From Cyanosarcina radialis HA8281-LM2 (GTDB taxonomy: Bacteria; Cyanobacteriota; Cyanobacteriia; Cyanobacteriales; CCAP-1448), in the NCBI GenBank assembly GCA_019359615.1, contig JAHHHA010000028.1, positions 19,626-83,625 of the forward strand: DNA of 64,000 bases, written 5' to 3'. The notes beneath the pieces were generated by a model that saw only the letters and a list, made by a program, of their open reading frames with translations, was not told the origin of the DNA and made no database searches. The first letter of the stretch is position 1. Each line of letters begins with the position of its first letter. Shown one piece after another: positions 26,864-35,407 of this stretch. The translations under genes and the position numbers were made by a program.

Positions 26864-26946
26864 CATAGCAATTTGCAAACAGAATGCGACAGATGGATTC
26901 ACCAAACCCGGACTGAGAAGCCTATTGGTAATCCAAAATCCAAAAT
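26864..26946 (-). repeat. dispersed repeat, copy 3 (right flank of copZ-copA)
   Basis: Reverse complement of the element at 24187-24273. Read on the minus strand it has CATTTTGGATTTTGGATT, ACCAATAGGCTTCTC, GGGTTTGGTGAATCCATCTG and CAAATTGCTA. Together the two form an inverted pair around copZ-copA. Confidence 0.6.
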
Positions 26947-26962
26947 GTATCAGGAGATAACC

Positions 26963-27052
26963 ATGCTCAAACAAATTACCTTCTTTGGAACACTAGCAGG
27001 TGTGGGATTTTTGCTCGGTGCGATTTCAGGCAGCATTATCGGGACAGTATAG
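26963..27052 (+). CDS. 29-residue single-helix peptide
   Basis: MLKQITFFGTLAGVGFLLGA then ISGSIIGTV: a two-residue basic start and one hydrophobic helix with G-x3-G-type spacing. A GGAG Shine-Dalgarno lies six bases upstream, and the gene ends 11 bases before the cupredoxin gene, which also has GGAG. Placement in a tight copA-peptide-cupredoxin series supports it being real. It may be a small membrane partner of the pump or of the cupredoxin; function not known. Confidence 0.6.
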   Translation: MLKQITFFGTLAGVGFLLGAISGSIIGTV

Positions 27053-27063
27053 GAGATGTTGAG

Positions 27064-28008
27064 ATGATTAATCGATCGGCTATTTTGAGTGGCATGGCCG
27101 CATTAGGTGTTTTGCTAGGAGTAACTTCAGGTCGAGCCGTTGCCCAAATGTCTCACGAGCAAATGCCGCCCTCTACCACTGAGACAACTGGAGAGTTTCA
27201 ACGCATCGACCAACCTTTGTGGGTGAAAGGAGCCGTAACCGCAGGTGGTTTGGGATTAATTGGACTGGAATTATGGTGGTTCTTGGTCGCCAAACCCAAG
27301 TCGCGCCAAGCGACGACCCAAGGAGGCGTTCAGGAAGTCACCGTTACTGTCGATGGCGGCTATGAACCGAGCCTAATCGCGGTGCAAGCAGGTCAACCTG
27401 TACGGCTGAATTTCGTTCGCCAAGATCCTAGTAGTTGCTTGGCAGAAGTCCGGTTTCCCGATTTTCACATTGCTAGAGAACTGCCGCTAAATCGAGTCAC
27501 ACCGATCGAGTTCACACCTGACAAACCTGGCAGATATGAATTCACTTGCGGCATGAATATGTTCCGAGGCGTGGTGGAAGTGCAACCAGCGGGCGAAAAT
27601 GCGGAGGTAGCGATCGCCTCCGGGCCTCAACCAACGCATTCTGCCGACCGTTCTGCACCTCCAGCATCCAGCGTTGAAGCCGCCATGACACCAGCAGGCA
27701 TCCAAGAGGCGACTGTTACCGTTGCCCAAGGGTATCAACCCAAGCGTGTCATTGTCGAAGCCGGACACCCAGTTCGCTTGCATTTCGAGCGCCAGAATCC
27801 TAGCAGTTGTTACGATCGGTTGCTAATTCCAGAGTTGGCGATCGCTGTCGATCTCCCGCCTAACGAAACGACCACAGTTGAATTCACACCTGAAGATGCT
27901 GGTGAGTATGAGTTCGCGTGTGGGATGCAAATGAACCGTGGAACGATCGAAGTCCGTGCTGCTAAGGGTTCCAACAAGAGAAAGGTGACTGCCAAAGCTT
28001 CAATATGA
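27064..28008 (+). CDS. membrane protein with two cupredoxin-like domains
   Basis: A 314-residue protein. The signal peptide (GMAALGVLLGVTSGRAVAQ) is followed by a transmembrane segment (VTAGGLGLIGLELWWFLVA, about 60-80). Two homologous cupredoxin domains (about 92-175 and 215-305) share V-TV-x-GY-P-x2-I-V-AG-PVRL-F-RQ-PSSC and end FTCGMNMFRG or FACGMQMNRG. Each domain has Cys near the middle and a C-G-M motif near its end; His occurs only in the first (FHIARE). It resembles the cupredoxin domain found in CopA/SilP-associated proteins. Probably a periplasmic Cu(I)-binding protein. Confidence 0.82.
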   Translation: MINRSAILSGMAALGVLLGVTSGRAVAQMSHEQMPPSTTETTGEFQRIDQPLWVKGAVTAGGLGLIGLELWWFLVAKPKSRQATTQGGVQEVTVTVDGGYEPSLIAVQAGQPVRLNFVRQDPSSCLAEVRFPDFHIARELPLNRVTPIEFTPDKPGRYEFTCGMNMFRGVVEVQPAGENAEVAIASGPQPTHSADRSAPPASSVEAAMTPAGIQEATVTVAQGYQPKRVIVEAGHPVRLHFERQNPSSCYDRLLIPELAIAVDLPPNETTTVEFTPEDAGEYEFACGMQMNRGTIEVRAAKGSNKRKVTAKASI

Positions 28009-28059
28009 GTCAAGCCAGCCAGGTTCTGAGGGGCGGGAATTTGTCCCTTTCTCGTTCCC

Positions 28060-28091
28060 TTGACCCTCTAGCTAACTGGAAGGTTTAGGAT
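28060..28091 (+). promoter_or_regulatory. CueR-type promoter before the second MerR gene
   Basis: TTGACC (28060-28065), then a 20-base spacer with CTCTAGCTAACTGGAAGGT, then TAGGAT (28086-28091). The CTGGAAGGTTTA half is the same as in enterobacterial CueR-controlled copA promoters. Suggests copper-dependent autoregulation. Confidence 0.65.
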
Positions 28092-28117
28092 GTAGTTACA
28101 GTATTGGTGAGGTCGTT

Positions 28118-28594
28118 ATGCTAGCCCAAGAAGGGTTAAAACAGATTGGTTCGGTGGCCAAACAGAGCGGACTGCCAATCAAAACCATCCGCTATTACGA
28201 TGAGTTGGGATTGCTCAAAACCTTTGGTCGAACAGAAGGTAATTATCGGTTATTCAACTCAGATGTATTTGTTCGATTGCGCTTCATCAAACGCGCTCAA
28301 AGTTTAGGATTGAGCTTGCTAGAAATCAAAGAGTTTCTAGAGGTACACGATCGAGGTGACTTGCCGTGCGATCGCATTAAGGTCAAGCTGGAAGATAAGC
28401 TCGAAGAAATCGAGCAGCAAATTCAACAACTGCAAATTCTCAAGCAGGAATTGAAGGGACTTTTATCCGGTTGGAAGACTATTCCCGAACATCCTGAAGA
28501 AACGATTTGTCCAATTATTGAACAAGTTCCGAGTTATTCTGTTTCTGGAACTCTAACTCAATCCATACCGTTTTTTTCGACGAATGATGCCTAA
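28118..28594 (+). CDS. MerR-family regulator, CueR-like
   Basis: A 158-residue regulator. The wHTH is IGSVAKQSGLPIKTIRYYDELGLL; then RLRFIKRAQSLGLSLLEIKEF and a long coiled coil. Candidate metal Cys residues are LPCDR (about 91) and ETICPII (about 137). It is a close paralogue of the MerR at 13471. Location downstream of copZ-copA and a CueR-like operator in front suggest Cu(I) sensing, although the CueR C-x7-C loop is not obvious. Confidence 0.88.
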   Translation: MLAQEGLKQIGSVAKQSGLPIKTIRYYDELGLLKTFGRTEGNYRLFNSDVFVRLRFIKRAQSLGLSLLEIKEFLEVHDRGDLPCDRIKVKLEDKLEEIEQQIQQLQILKQELKGLLSGWKTIPEHPEETICPIIEQVPSYSVSGTLTQSIPFFSTNDA

Positions 28595-28738
28595 GCTGAT
28601 TTCATATTTAGCGTCGTGCCAACCCATCATATAGTAGTAGCAATCGGGGTGTTGTGGCGGCAAAGCAGCAAGTGCGTCGTTCTCACCCCTGACAAACCAG
28701 AAAGTGGCTGACTCTGCTTCATGTTGTTGAGTCTTCAT
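28553..28738 (-). CDS. small hypothetical protein
   Basis: A 61-residue protein: FWFVRGENDALAALPPQHPD then YYYMMGWHDAK, a compact pattern with GENDALAxLPP and a Gly-Trp near the end that looks conserved. I do not know the family. It overlaps the MerR 3' end by 42 bp on the opposite strand, which counts against it. Base composition is otherwise gene-like. Confidence 0.45.
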   Translation of the reverse strand: MKTQQHEAESATFWFVRGENDALAALPPQHPDCYYYMMGWHDAKYEISLGIIRRKKRYGLS

Positions 28739-28814
28739 CTGAATTATTCCCGAAGTTTTCGCATGGGGTGCGATCGCCTTCTTAGTTATTTTTTAATAGA
28801 GCCAGAAATCATGG

Positions 28815-28925
28815 TGAAATTAGCTGGAAGGTGGGGAAGCATAAACTTGGGTTGTCAGGAGCAAGTTTTAACTCGACTAGTAATGCGCCCTCACCGAAAA
28901 CATTAAGCTAGAGGCGACAGCAGCG
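28815..28925 (+). repeat. degenerate module of the structured-element family
   Basis: GTAATGCGCCCTCACCGAAAAC (about 28880-28901) with CAAGTTTTAACTCG before it matches the 3' module of the elements at 42.7-47.2 kb (GGTAATG-x3-GCCTCACCGAAAAC after a small hairpin). It is followed by GCTAGAGGCGACAGCAGCGG, the start of a second, truncated module. The rest of 28739-29185 shows no gene. Confidence 0.5.
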
Positions 28926-29185
28926 GGAGTGAGTCCCACATTTCGCATCTGCATTTATACCTAAAAAATTGTCTCCGCAGGTGGCAGCATCGAAAAAAAC
29001 AATTTCTCTAAACGATGCCTAACTCTTGCCACGATTGCCGAAAGACTAAAATCGATTTTCTGCAAGGCTTAGCCTATTTTCATTTGCCAAGCGTTATATA
29101 AGAGGGGCAGGTTCTGGGGAAAATATCGCTCTTTAATCACTTTCAGCACAAGAAAGTAACCCAACCTGCTGTTCGCAATTAACCT

Positions 29186-29473
29186 CTAAAACATTCGGCT
29201 GAGGAAATCTCCATGATGCGATCCATGAGTCGCTTCCTGAAGAAGTATCTCGATCTGCTTTGATGAAATAGTTTGCCCCTGGCTGGCTACCCTACCATTA
29301 ATGACCAATACTGGAGGTCTGCCCAATCGTCGTCGTTTTGCTTGTTCAACATCCATGAGGCAATCGACTTTTGCAGTGATGCCGAGCTTAGCGATCGCCG
29401 TTAATACATTGTTTTCCAGCAGGTGGCAATTTTCGTTACTGTTGCCGATAATTTCAATGTGAAGGCTATTCAT
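29186..29473 (-). CDS. thioredoxin-fold protein without CxxC
   Basis: A 95-residue protein of thioredoxin_3/redox-disulfide-2 type. It begins with strand HIEIIGNSNENC, followed by helix ENNVLTAIAKLGI, LMDVEQAKRRRLGRPPVLVINGRVASQGQ (with the cis-Pro PPVLVING) and ISSKQIEILLQEA. Only one of the two usual active-site cysteines remains (ENCHLLE), so it probably is not a disulfide reductase. It lies 170 bp after the DUF6745 gene, on the same strand as the hydrogenase-like operon. Confidence 0.75.
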   Translation of the reverse strand: MNSLHIEIIGNSNENCHLLENNVLTAIAKLGITAKVDCLMDVEQAKRRRLGRPPVLVINGRVASQGQTISSKQIEILLQEATHGSHHGDFLSRMF

Positions 29474-29642
29474 TAGTCGATTTCTCCAGACAAATACAAT
29501 AAAGTTAATGAGAACAATTTTTTAACTCACCAATTCCTTTTAAATAAAGCTGAATTAGTATTTTGTGATATAACCTTATTGTGAGAGCAATAATTGAGAA
29601 AAGCGGTGACAAACAATGCCACCGCTAGTGTGGTGTGAACTT

Positions 29643-30653
29643 TTAAGAAGTATCTAAAGCAACAATCTCTCGATCGGAACCTTCATGAAGTAAATGTTCC
29701 TCACATATTGAGAGTTCAATCCATAGAATTCTGGCTTCTTCTTGACTGGAATAGCTCGTTTGTGAAGCCTGAAGATGAATTAGCTTTTTATTCTGCCAGG
29801 TTCCCAATTCAGTCACGGGTAATTCTTGACAGATTTTAGAGTAACCAATTTCCTGAATCAAAATTCGTTTTAATTCTGGATTGGTTTCTTCTAGAATCCA
29901 CTGCGATCGCCATTGAGTAGGAGGCAGCGCCCCATATTTTTGGGGCAATCTCGTCCCGCGATAAACGTAGACTCCAAACCCATCCGCAAATTGAATTGCG
30001 GGTTCCCCTTCCGCATGAAACTGATTGCCATCATCACGCAGTAGCTTGGTGGGTCGTCTACAGACAATACAGCGATCGTGGTATGGAAAGAGCCAACCAC
30101 TGTGTTGACCGAGCGTTTGGAGAATTTCCCATTTCCGAGCGTCGTGAGGATAGTGAAGGACTGAAATGAAAAAGTCGAACCAACTACCATGCCAGTCTTG
30201 CCAAAGCTGCGGTTGGAGACAATTATCAAGGTGACTCCAGAGCCAATTCTGAGGGTAGTCTCTTAATTCGTCTTCTAGTTGACTTTGCAGCAAGAAACCC
30301 AGGTTACTGGCATACTGACTTTCGGTCAATTGCCAAAGCCGATCGTCAGGATCTTGCAAAAGTGGCTCCCGCCCCAACAGCGACCACAACAAGTTTTCCA
30401 GCAAATTTTCCAATTGATATCGAATGGAGTCACCAACCTGGTTAAAAATGCCACTGGTCAATGCAGCATAGGGACTATCAAAGAAAAGAACTTCAGGTGG
30501 GCTTAAATTCAGCTTGGCATAGAGTTCTTGCAGTAGCTTGGTGGCAACGGCAGGATCGATGGGTTCAGTTGAAAGGGTGATTTCACGCCACTTGGCTTGA
30601 TACACCGGAATCAAGGCTGCTTGTTCCAGGGTTAAGATATTCGCTTTCGGCAT
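29643..30653 (-). CDS. DUF6745 protein
   Basis: About 336 residues. Recognisable segments are LNLSPPEVLFFDSPYAAL (about 45), DRCIVCRRPTKLLRDD with a C-x2-C, AEGEPAIQFADGFGVYVYRG, LPQKYG, QWRSQWILEETNPELKRILIQEIGYSKI. These match the cyanobacterial/actinobacterial DUF6745 family, whose function is unknown. The ATG at 30653 is preceded by GGAGGT; a longer in-frame ORF reaching 30776 overlaps the HyfG-like gene and is not used. It follows that gene by 58 bp, so it may belong to the operon. Confidence 0.82.
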   Translation of the reverse strand: MPKANILTLEQAALIPVYQAKWREITLSTEPIDPAVATKLLQELYAKLNLSPPEVLFFDSPYAALTSGIFNQVGDSIRYQLENLLENLLWSLLGREPLLQDPDDRLWQLTESQYASNLGFLLQSQLEDELRDYPQNWLWSHLDNCLQPQLWQDWHGSWFDFFISVLHYPHDARKWEILQTLGQHSGWLFPYHDRCIVCRRPTKLLRDDGNQFHAEGEPAIQFADGFGVYVYRGTRLPQKYGALPPTQWRSQWILEETNPELKRILIQEIGYSKICQELPVTELGTWQNKKLIHLQASQTSYSSQEEARILWIELSICEEHLLHEGSDREIVALDTS

Positions 30654-30711
30654 TCTGTCACCTCCATTCATGTCATTCAATGCAAAACTGTGCCACGCTT
30701 GATGGCGTAGC

Positions 30712-32310
30712 TTATAAATCAGCCCCAGAATAAGAAAGGTTGAATGATTTATTGCAAAGGGGAAAATCAGGAACAATATTGTTAACCAATGCTTTCGATA
30801 AAGCTGGCCAGTTCACAAATGAAGGATCTTTGACTTTAACCCGATGCAACTTACCCTGATGGTCTACCATAACCCAGTGGACAATTGCGCCACGCCAACC
30901 TTCTACTAAACCAAACGCGGGTTCAAAAGCAGGCAGCGATGGTAAGGTCACAGCCAGCGCACCTGTTTCTGGAAGTAGCTCGATCGCTTGCTGAATTAGA
31001 CGAACAGATTCACGAACTTCTAGAACCCGCACCATCGTCCGGGCATAGACATCGCCTGTCTCAAAGACGGGAACCTGGAATGATAAGTCTTGATAGGCAG
31101 CAAAAGGGCGATCGCGTCGAACATCTCGATCTTGTCCAGAGGCACGAGCGACATACCCCAGGGTTCCGTAGTCATCAGCAACTTGAGGGGATAACTGTCC
31201 AGTCCCATGCAAGCGATCGGTCAGTAAGGTATTGTTGAAACCGATTTCTACGATGTCATTAAAGTCAGCCAGTATAGTGTCTAACTCGGCTGCCAAGTCC
31301 AAGTTGGGAGGAAGTGCATGGTTCGCTCCACCCAGAACGATCCCACCCCGGAGTAATCGATTGCCTGTCAGCCTTTTATTCAGCCGCAATAGTTGTTCTC
31401 GAATCCGAAAGCAGTGGGCATGAGCAGCAGCAAAGCCTGTATCGTTCGCGATCGCTCCGAAATCAGCAATGTGGTTATACAGGCGTTCCAGTTCCAAAAA
31501 AATTACCCGCAGCAATTTGGCGCGTTCTGGCACTTCGCAACCAGACAGGGCTTCCAATGCCTGACAATATGCCAAGGCATGACCTACTGTTGTATCGCCC
31601 GAAATCCGTTCCGCGAGTTCCACACCTTCTATCGGCAGTTTCCCTTCAAATAATTTCTCGGTGCCTTTATGGGTGTAGTAAAGCCGTGCTTTCATCTTCA
31701 GAATAGTTTCTCCCTCCACCGTGAACCGGAAGTGACCTGGCTCAATAATTCCGGCATGAACAGGACCCACTGGGATTTCGTAAATGCCTTCACCCATGAC
31801 CTCTTTAAAGGGAAAAGGCACTTCTTCTGTTGCAGACTCCGTTAAAGGACTGGCATCTTTGCGTAATGGGAAATAGTCTGCTGACCAGGCGCTATGACGC
31901 ACCAAAGGACGGCAATCAGGATGTCCAACGGGTTGGATGCCAAACAGATCTTGAATTTCCCGTTCAAAGCGGGCAGCAGGCAAACTGTAAGTTGCTAGCG
32001 ACGGTATTGTTGGGTCAAGGGCCGGAATACCAACAGTCGCACGAACAAACCCCTTAAACGAGTCATGGGCGAAGAGATAATGAACTTCAAATTGCCCTCG
32101 ATCGGAACGGCGATCGTCAGCCACCATTAACATCAACTCTCCACCTAATTCTGAGTGCAAGAGTTGAGTTAGGGGAACAACCGCCTCTCGTTCGATCTGG
32201 AAATGCAGTTCGTTTCCTCGCCGAATCTGCATTTCTGCAATCCAGGAATGCAGACCTTTCTCAATATGGGTTTGTAAGTCAGAAATGTCAAACATAATCT
32301 TATGAGGCAA
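30712..32310 (-). CDS. hyfG: hydrogenase-4/NuoCD-like large subunit without Ni-Fe site
   Basis: A 532-residue fusion. The N-terminal complex-I 30-kDa domain (FEREIQDLFGIQPVGHPD at about 135) is joined to a 49-kDa/NiFe-large-subunit domain (IPVGPVHAGIIEPGHFRF, YTHKGTEKLFEGK, VELAERISGDTTVGHALAYCQALE). Where hydrogenases have RICGIC it reads RISGDT, and the C-terminal DPCxxC is replaced by PDFPLCNKSFNLSYSG. It therefore cannot bind Ni-Fe. It fits the energy-converting hydrogenase-related (Ehr) complexes. Last structural gene of the operon; overlaps HyfF by 11 bp. Confidence 0.9.
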   Translation of the reverse strand: MPHKIMFDISDLQTHIEKGLHSWIAEMQIRRGNELHFQIEREAVVPLTQLLHSELGGELMLMVADDRRSDRGQFEVHYLFAHDSFKGFVRATVGIPALDPTIPSLATYSLPAARFEREIQDLFGIQPVGHPDCRPLVRHSAWSADYFPLRKDASPLTESATEEVPFPFKEVMGEGIYEIPVGPVHAGIIEPGHFRFTVEGETILKMKARLYYTHKGTEKLFEGKLPIEGVELAERISGDTTVGHALAYCQALEALSGCEVPERAKLLRVIFLELERLYNHIADFGAIANDTGFAAAHAHCFRIREQLLRLNKRLTGNRLLRGGIVLGGANHALPPNLDLAAELDTILADFNDIVEIGFNNTLLTDRLHGTGQLSPQVADDYGTLGYVARASGQDRDVRRDRPFAAYQDLSFQVPVFETGDVYARTMVRVLEVRESVRLIQQAIELLPETGALAVTLPSLPAFEPAFGLVEGWRGAIVHWVMVDHQGKLHRVKVKDPSFVNWPALSKALVNNIVPDFPLCNKSFNLSYSGADL

Positions 32311-33793
32311 TTGTCGTCACGATTTGGTTCAGCAGTAAGGCGATCGGAGTTGGTAAGGTCAGTCCCAAAATTACTAAGCTGCCAATACAGAGAAACAAGG
32401 GAACTAATTGCCAGTTGCCAGTTTCGCCGATGGCGACTCCTGCGGGCGTTAATCCATAAAGCATATGATTCAAATGGTTGATAAACGCTACAAAAATAAT
32501 GGCTAATAAAGTAAGCGACACTACCATGAGCCAGGGATGATGCAAAGAAAACCCAGCCCGAAAAAGAGCAAATTCACTGGTGAATAAGCCAAAAGGCGGC
32601 AGTCCAATCAACGCCAGCAGTCCTGCTGTAAACAATCCACTCGTCCAAGGCATTGTTTTCCCCAGTCCCCGCACCCGATCGATCGCATTAGAACCGTAGC
32701 GATCCTCAATGCGACCCACGACAAAGAACATGAATGATTTGGCCAGGGTGTGATTGAGTAGATGCAATAATGCTGCAAATAAACCAGGCGCACCGAGCGC
32801 AAATCCAAGACAGATCAATCCAGTATGTTCGACGCTGGAGTAAGCCAACATCCGCTTATAGTGGCGGGTTTGAACGGCGCTAAACGCCGCTACTCCTAAC
32901 GAAAATACGCCTAAAATTAGTAATAGAGTGTCGGTATAGTGATGCCCGATCGCCGTATCGACAACTGCTTTCCAGCGCAGAATGGCATACATAGCAACCG
33001 CAAATAATGCAGAAGACATCATTGCTCCCAATGGCGTAGGGGATTCTCCATACGCATCGGGTTTCCAGGTATGCATGGGTGCAATCCCGGCTTTTGTGCC
33101 ATAGCCAATCAAGAGGAAAACAAACGCTAATTTCAAGATTTCTGGTTGTAACCGGGGGGCTGTTGCAATCAGCACCGACCAATTCAACGCATTATCCGCC
33201 TCCCCCGCAATTGCCACAAAATCGAAGTAGGTTAGCACAGTACCCACAAACGCCAGTGCAATTCCGACTGAGTTAATCAGAATATACTTCCAGGATGCTT
33301 CCACCGACGCTTTCGTTAATTTAAAGGGAATCAGGAATGCTGAAAAAATTGTGGTTGCTTCGAGGGCGACCCACATCACTCCCACATTGTTGGCTACAGT
33401 CGCCAGCAGGAGCGCGGCAATCAGCAAATTCATAGAAATGTAATATTGTCGGAGTGGGCGATCGCTAAAATCATCCTTTTTTCCCAATCCAGGACTCAGT
33501 ACCAGGGTTAAAGTGGAAATCGTTGTGACGCATATCAGCAACAGTGCAGAGAGTCCATCGACCCGAAAAATATCTTGCAGTCCTAGCCCATCGAGTTGAA
33601 GTCCCCAGGTGGGAATGTGGCGATCGACAAGCACTCGAATGACAAATCCAAGTGCAGCACCCAGCGAAATCAACGAGAGAATTGTATTCGACCAACCCAC
33701 CCAACGACGGTAATCTCGAACCAGGTAGGTCAGCAACGCCGCTAACAAAGGAGGAGATAAAAGTAAACTAAAGTGGAAAACTATCATCATCAA
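32300..33793 (-). CDS. hyfF: HyfF/NuoL-type proton-pumping membrane subunit
   Basis: A 497-residue antiporter-like subunit with about 14 helices. Key features are the Lys/Glu channel motifs: WVALEATTIFSAFLIPF (conserved Glu), FLLIGYGTKAGIAPMHTWKPDAYGESPTPLGAMMS (conserved Lys and His) and AYSSVEHTGLICLGFALG. Belongs with the proton_antipo_M family. It lies 7 bases after hyfE and overlaps hyfG. Expected to translocate protons or sodium in the membrane arm of the complex. Confidence 0.92.
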   Translation of the reverse strand: MMMIVFHFSLLLSPPLLAALLTYLVRDYRRWVGWSNTILSLISLGAALGFVIRVLVDRHIPTWGLQLDGLGLQDIFRVDGLSALLLICVTTISTLTLVLSPGLGKKDDFSDRPLRQYYISMNLLIAALLLATVANNVGVMWVALEATTIFSAFLIPFKLTKASVEASWKYILINSVGIALAFVGTVLTYFDFVAIAGEADNALNWSVLIATAPRLQPEILKLAFVFLLIGYGTKAGIAPMHTWKPDAYGESPTPLGAMMSSALFAVAMYAILRWKAVVDTAIGHHYTDTLLLILGVFSLGVAAFSAVQTRHYKRMLAYSSVEHTGLICLGFALGAPGLFAALLHLLNHTLAKSFMFFVVGRIEDRYGSNAIDRVRGLGKTMPWTSGLFTAGLLALIGLPPFGLFTSEFALFRAGFSLHHPWLMVVSLTLLAIIFVAFINHLNHMLYGLTPAGVAIGETGNWQLVPLFLCIGSLVILGLTLPTPIALLLNQIVTTIAS

Positions 33794-33800
33794 TTACCGT

Positions 33801-34460
33801 TCAATATCTCAACTGGTTGAGTTTACTGACATCTATGGACTCAAACGTTCCCTGGATCTGGTACACAAAGACTTGCATGACTAGAAAGCCCATGAGCAAA
33901 TCTAAAAAGACACCCAGTTCAACAATCAAGGGGATACCGAAAGTACCCAGTACTGCCAACATGGCAATGCCGTTTTCCATCACTAGAAAACCCAGTACCT
34001 GAGTGAAGGCTTTTTTCCGGGTGATGATGACAAATAAACCGATAAAGATTAGGGCAACTGCAAAGGGTAAACCGTTGCGAGTGGGTAGCGTAATCAGGCG
34101 AATTAAAGGATTCGTCATCGCCTGGGCGAGTAAAACCATCACTCCAGTTAGCACCAGTGAAGTTGCTGTGTTGATATAAGGTGCAACCTCTCGTTCAACG
34201 TCGATCTGAACTAAGAACCGTTGGAGTAATCGGGGAATAAATATAACCTTCAAGAAAAACAATAAGACACCAATCCAGTACAGCTTGGGGTCGTTTCCGA
34301 AATAAGCAACGATCGCAAATAAAATCGTTAGCATGGTGGATTGCCACTGAAAAACCTTGATATAGGCGAGTAGAGAACGCCGCCAGACGAGGAGGATGCC
34401 AAAGAGCAGAACGCTGGCAGCAACTAAGGTGGAAAGTTGGGAAAACAAAAGGTCATTCAT
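33801..34460 (-). CDS. hyfE: HyfE-type membrane subunit
   Basis: About 219 residues, starting MNDLLFSQLSTLVAASVLLFGI. Six or so hydrophobic helices; GFLVMENGIAMLAVLGTFGIPLIVELGVFLDLLMGFLVM corresponds to the NuoK-like half with its conserved Glu residues. The ATG at 34460 overlaps the hyfC stop (ATGA), so upstream in-frame sequence is only the shadow of hyfC. The subunit combines NuoK-like features of hydrogenase-4 complexes. Confidence 0.9.
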   Translation of the reverse strand: MNDLLFSQLSTLVAASVLLFGILLVWRRSLLAYIKVFQWQSTMLTILFAIVAYFGNDPKLYWIGVLLFFLKVIFIPRLLQRFLVQIDVEREVAPYINTATSLVLTGVMVLLAQAMTNPLIRLITLPTRNGLPFAVALIFIGLFVIITRKKAFTQVLGFLVMENGIAMLAVLGTFGIPLIVELGVFLDLLMGFLVMQVFVYQIQGTFESIDVSKLNQLRY

Positions 34461-35407
34461 TTCAGCACTAATGAGGAGGTTACTGCTAGCAAAGCGAGGA
34501 CGAAGGATAGTGAAAGCAATTCCGGTACTCGAAATAGACGTAATTTGGCAACCCGCGTCTCTAGCAGGGCGATCGCACTTGCCAGCAAGATTAATTTGCC
34601 AATCCAGGCAGCAGTTGCTAGTGCCAGAGTCGGGAGGGTGACGAGCGTTGCCATGCCCCAAGGGACGAAAAGATTTGCCAAGAGCGAGAGAAACAGGAGG
34701 AATTTTGTCCAGGAAGCCCACTCAATTAATGCCAAGTAGCGACCGGAATATTCTAGAATCATGGCTTCGTGAATCATCGTCAGTTCTAGGTGTGTGGCTG
34801 GATTATCTATCGGCAGGCGACCTGTTTCTGCTAGCACCACAATAAACAGTGCGGCAAAGGCTAGGAAGTGACTGGGACTGATGGCGGCAGCCGGATCGGT
34901 TAGGGTGGTGGTGAGAATCTGTCCCAGATTCGTAGACCCAGAGCCGATCGCCAGTCCTGAGATGGAAAGCGCGATAGTAGGTTCGGCAATGGCGGCGATC
35001 GTCATTTCTCGGCTGGCTCCCATCCCCCCAAACGCCGTTCCCGCATCTAGACCTGCCAGTGCCAGGAAAAACGTTCCCAGCAGCAGCAGATAAACCACTA
35101 CCAGTAAATCGCCCACGGCATCGAAGGCGATGGGAGTGGCAATCAGGGGCACTAATAACGTGACTGTTACAGTCGAACCAAACACGATATAAGGTGTCGC
35201 CTGAAATATCCAAGAGGCATTGGTTGACATCACTACATCCTTCGCCAACCACTTCCGCAACTCCAGATAAGGTTGCCAGGGCGGTGCCCCTAAGCGATTT
35301 TGTAATCGTGCTTTCAGCCACCGCACGAGTCCCACTAATCCTGGAGCCAAGGCTAGCGCCAATAGCATTTGACCGATTTCCAGCCCGTAACTCATCATGT
35401 TTGTCAT
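34457..35407 (-). CDS. hyfC: HyfC/NuoH-like membrane subunit
   Basis: A 316-residue protein of the respiratory-chain NADH dehydrogenase subunit 1 family. The quinone-arm signature includes RLQNRLGAPPWQPYLELRKWLAKD near residue 35, GMGASREMTIAAIAEPTIALS (about 130) and ETGRLPIDNPATHLELTMIHEAMILEYSG (about 190), the last with the conserved E-x-RLP-x-DNP. Anchors the soluble arm to the membrane and, in complex I, forms the quinone tunnel. Overlaps both neighbours by ATGA. Confidence 0.93.
   Translation of the reverse strand: MTNMMSYGLEIGQMLLALALAPGLVGLVRWLKARLQNRLGAPPWQPYLELRKWLAKDVVMSTNASWIFQATPYIVFGSTVTVTLLVPLIATPIAFDAVGDLLVVVYLLLLGTFFLALAGLDAGTAFGGMGASREMTIAAIAEPTIALSISGLAIGSGSTNLGQILTTTLTDPAAAISPSHFLAFAALFIVVLAETGRLPIDNPATHLELTMIHEAMILEYSGRYLALIEWASWTKFLLFLSLLANLFVPWGMATLVTLPTLALATAAWIGKLILLASAIALLETRVAKLRLFRVPELLSLSFVLALLAVTSSLVLK

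Noticed and set aside
28721..28906. 61-residue ORF on the plus strand
   Set aside because: It runs through the degenerate structured module and shows no protein-like pattern.
30712..32310. Active Ni-Fe hydrogenase large subunit
   Set aside because: Both cysteine-pair motifs that hold the Ni-Fe centre are replaced, and no maturation genes are present.
33801..34721. 306-residue protein with an N-terminal extension before HyfE
   Set aside because: The extra 87 residues are an out-of-frame reading of hyfC; the ATGA overlap at 34460 marks the real start.
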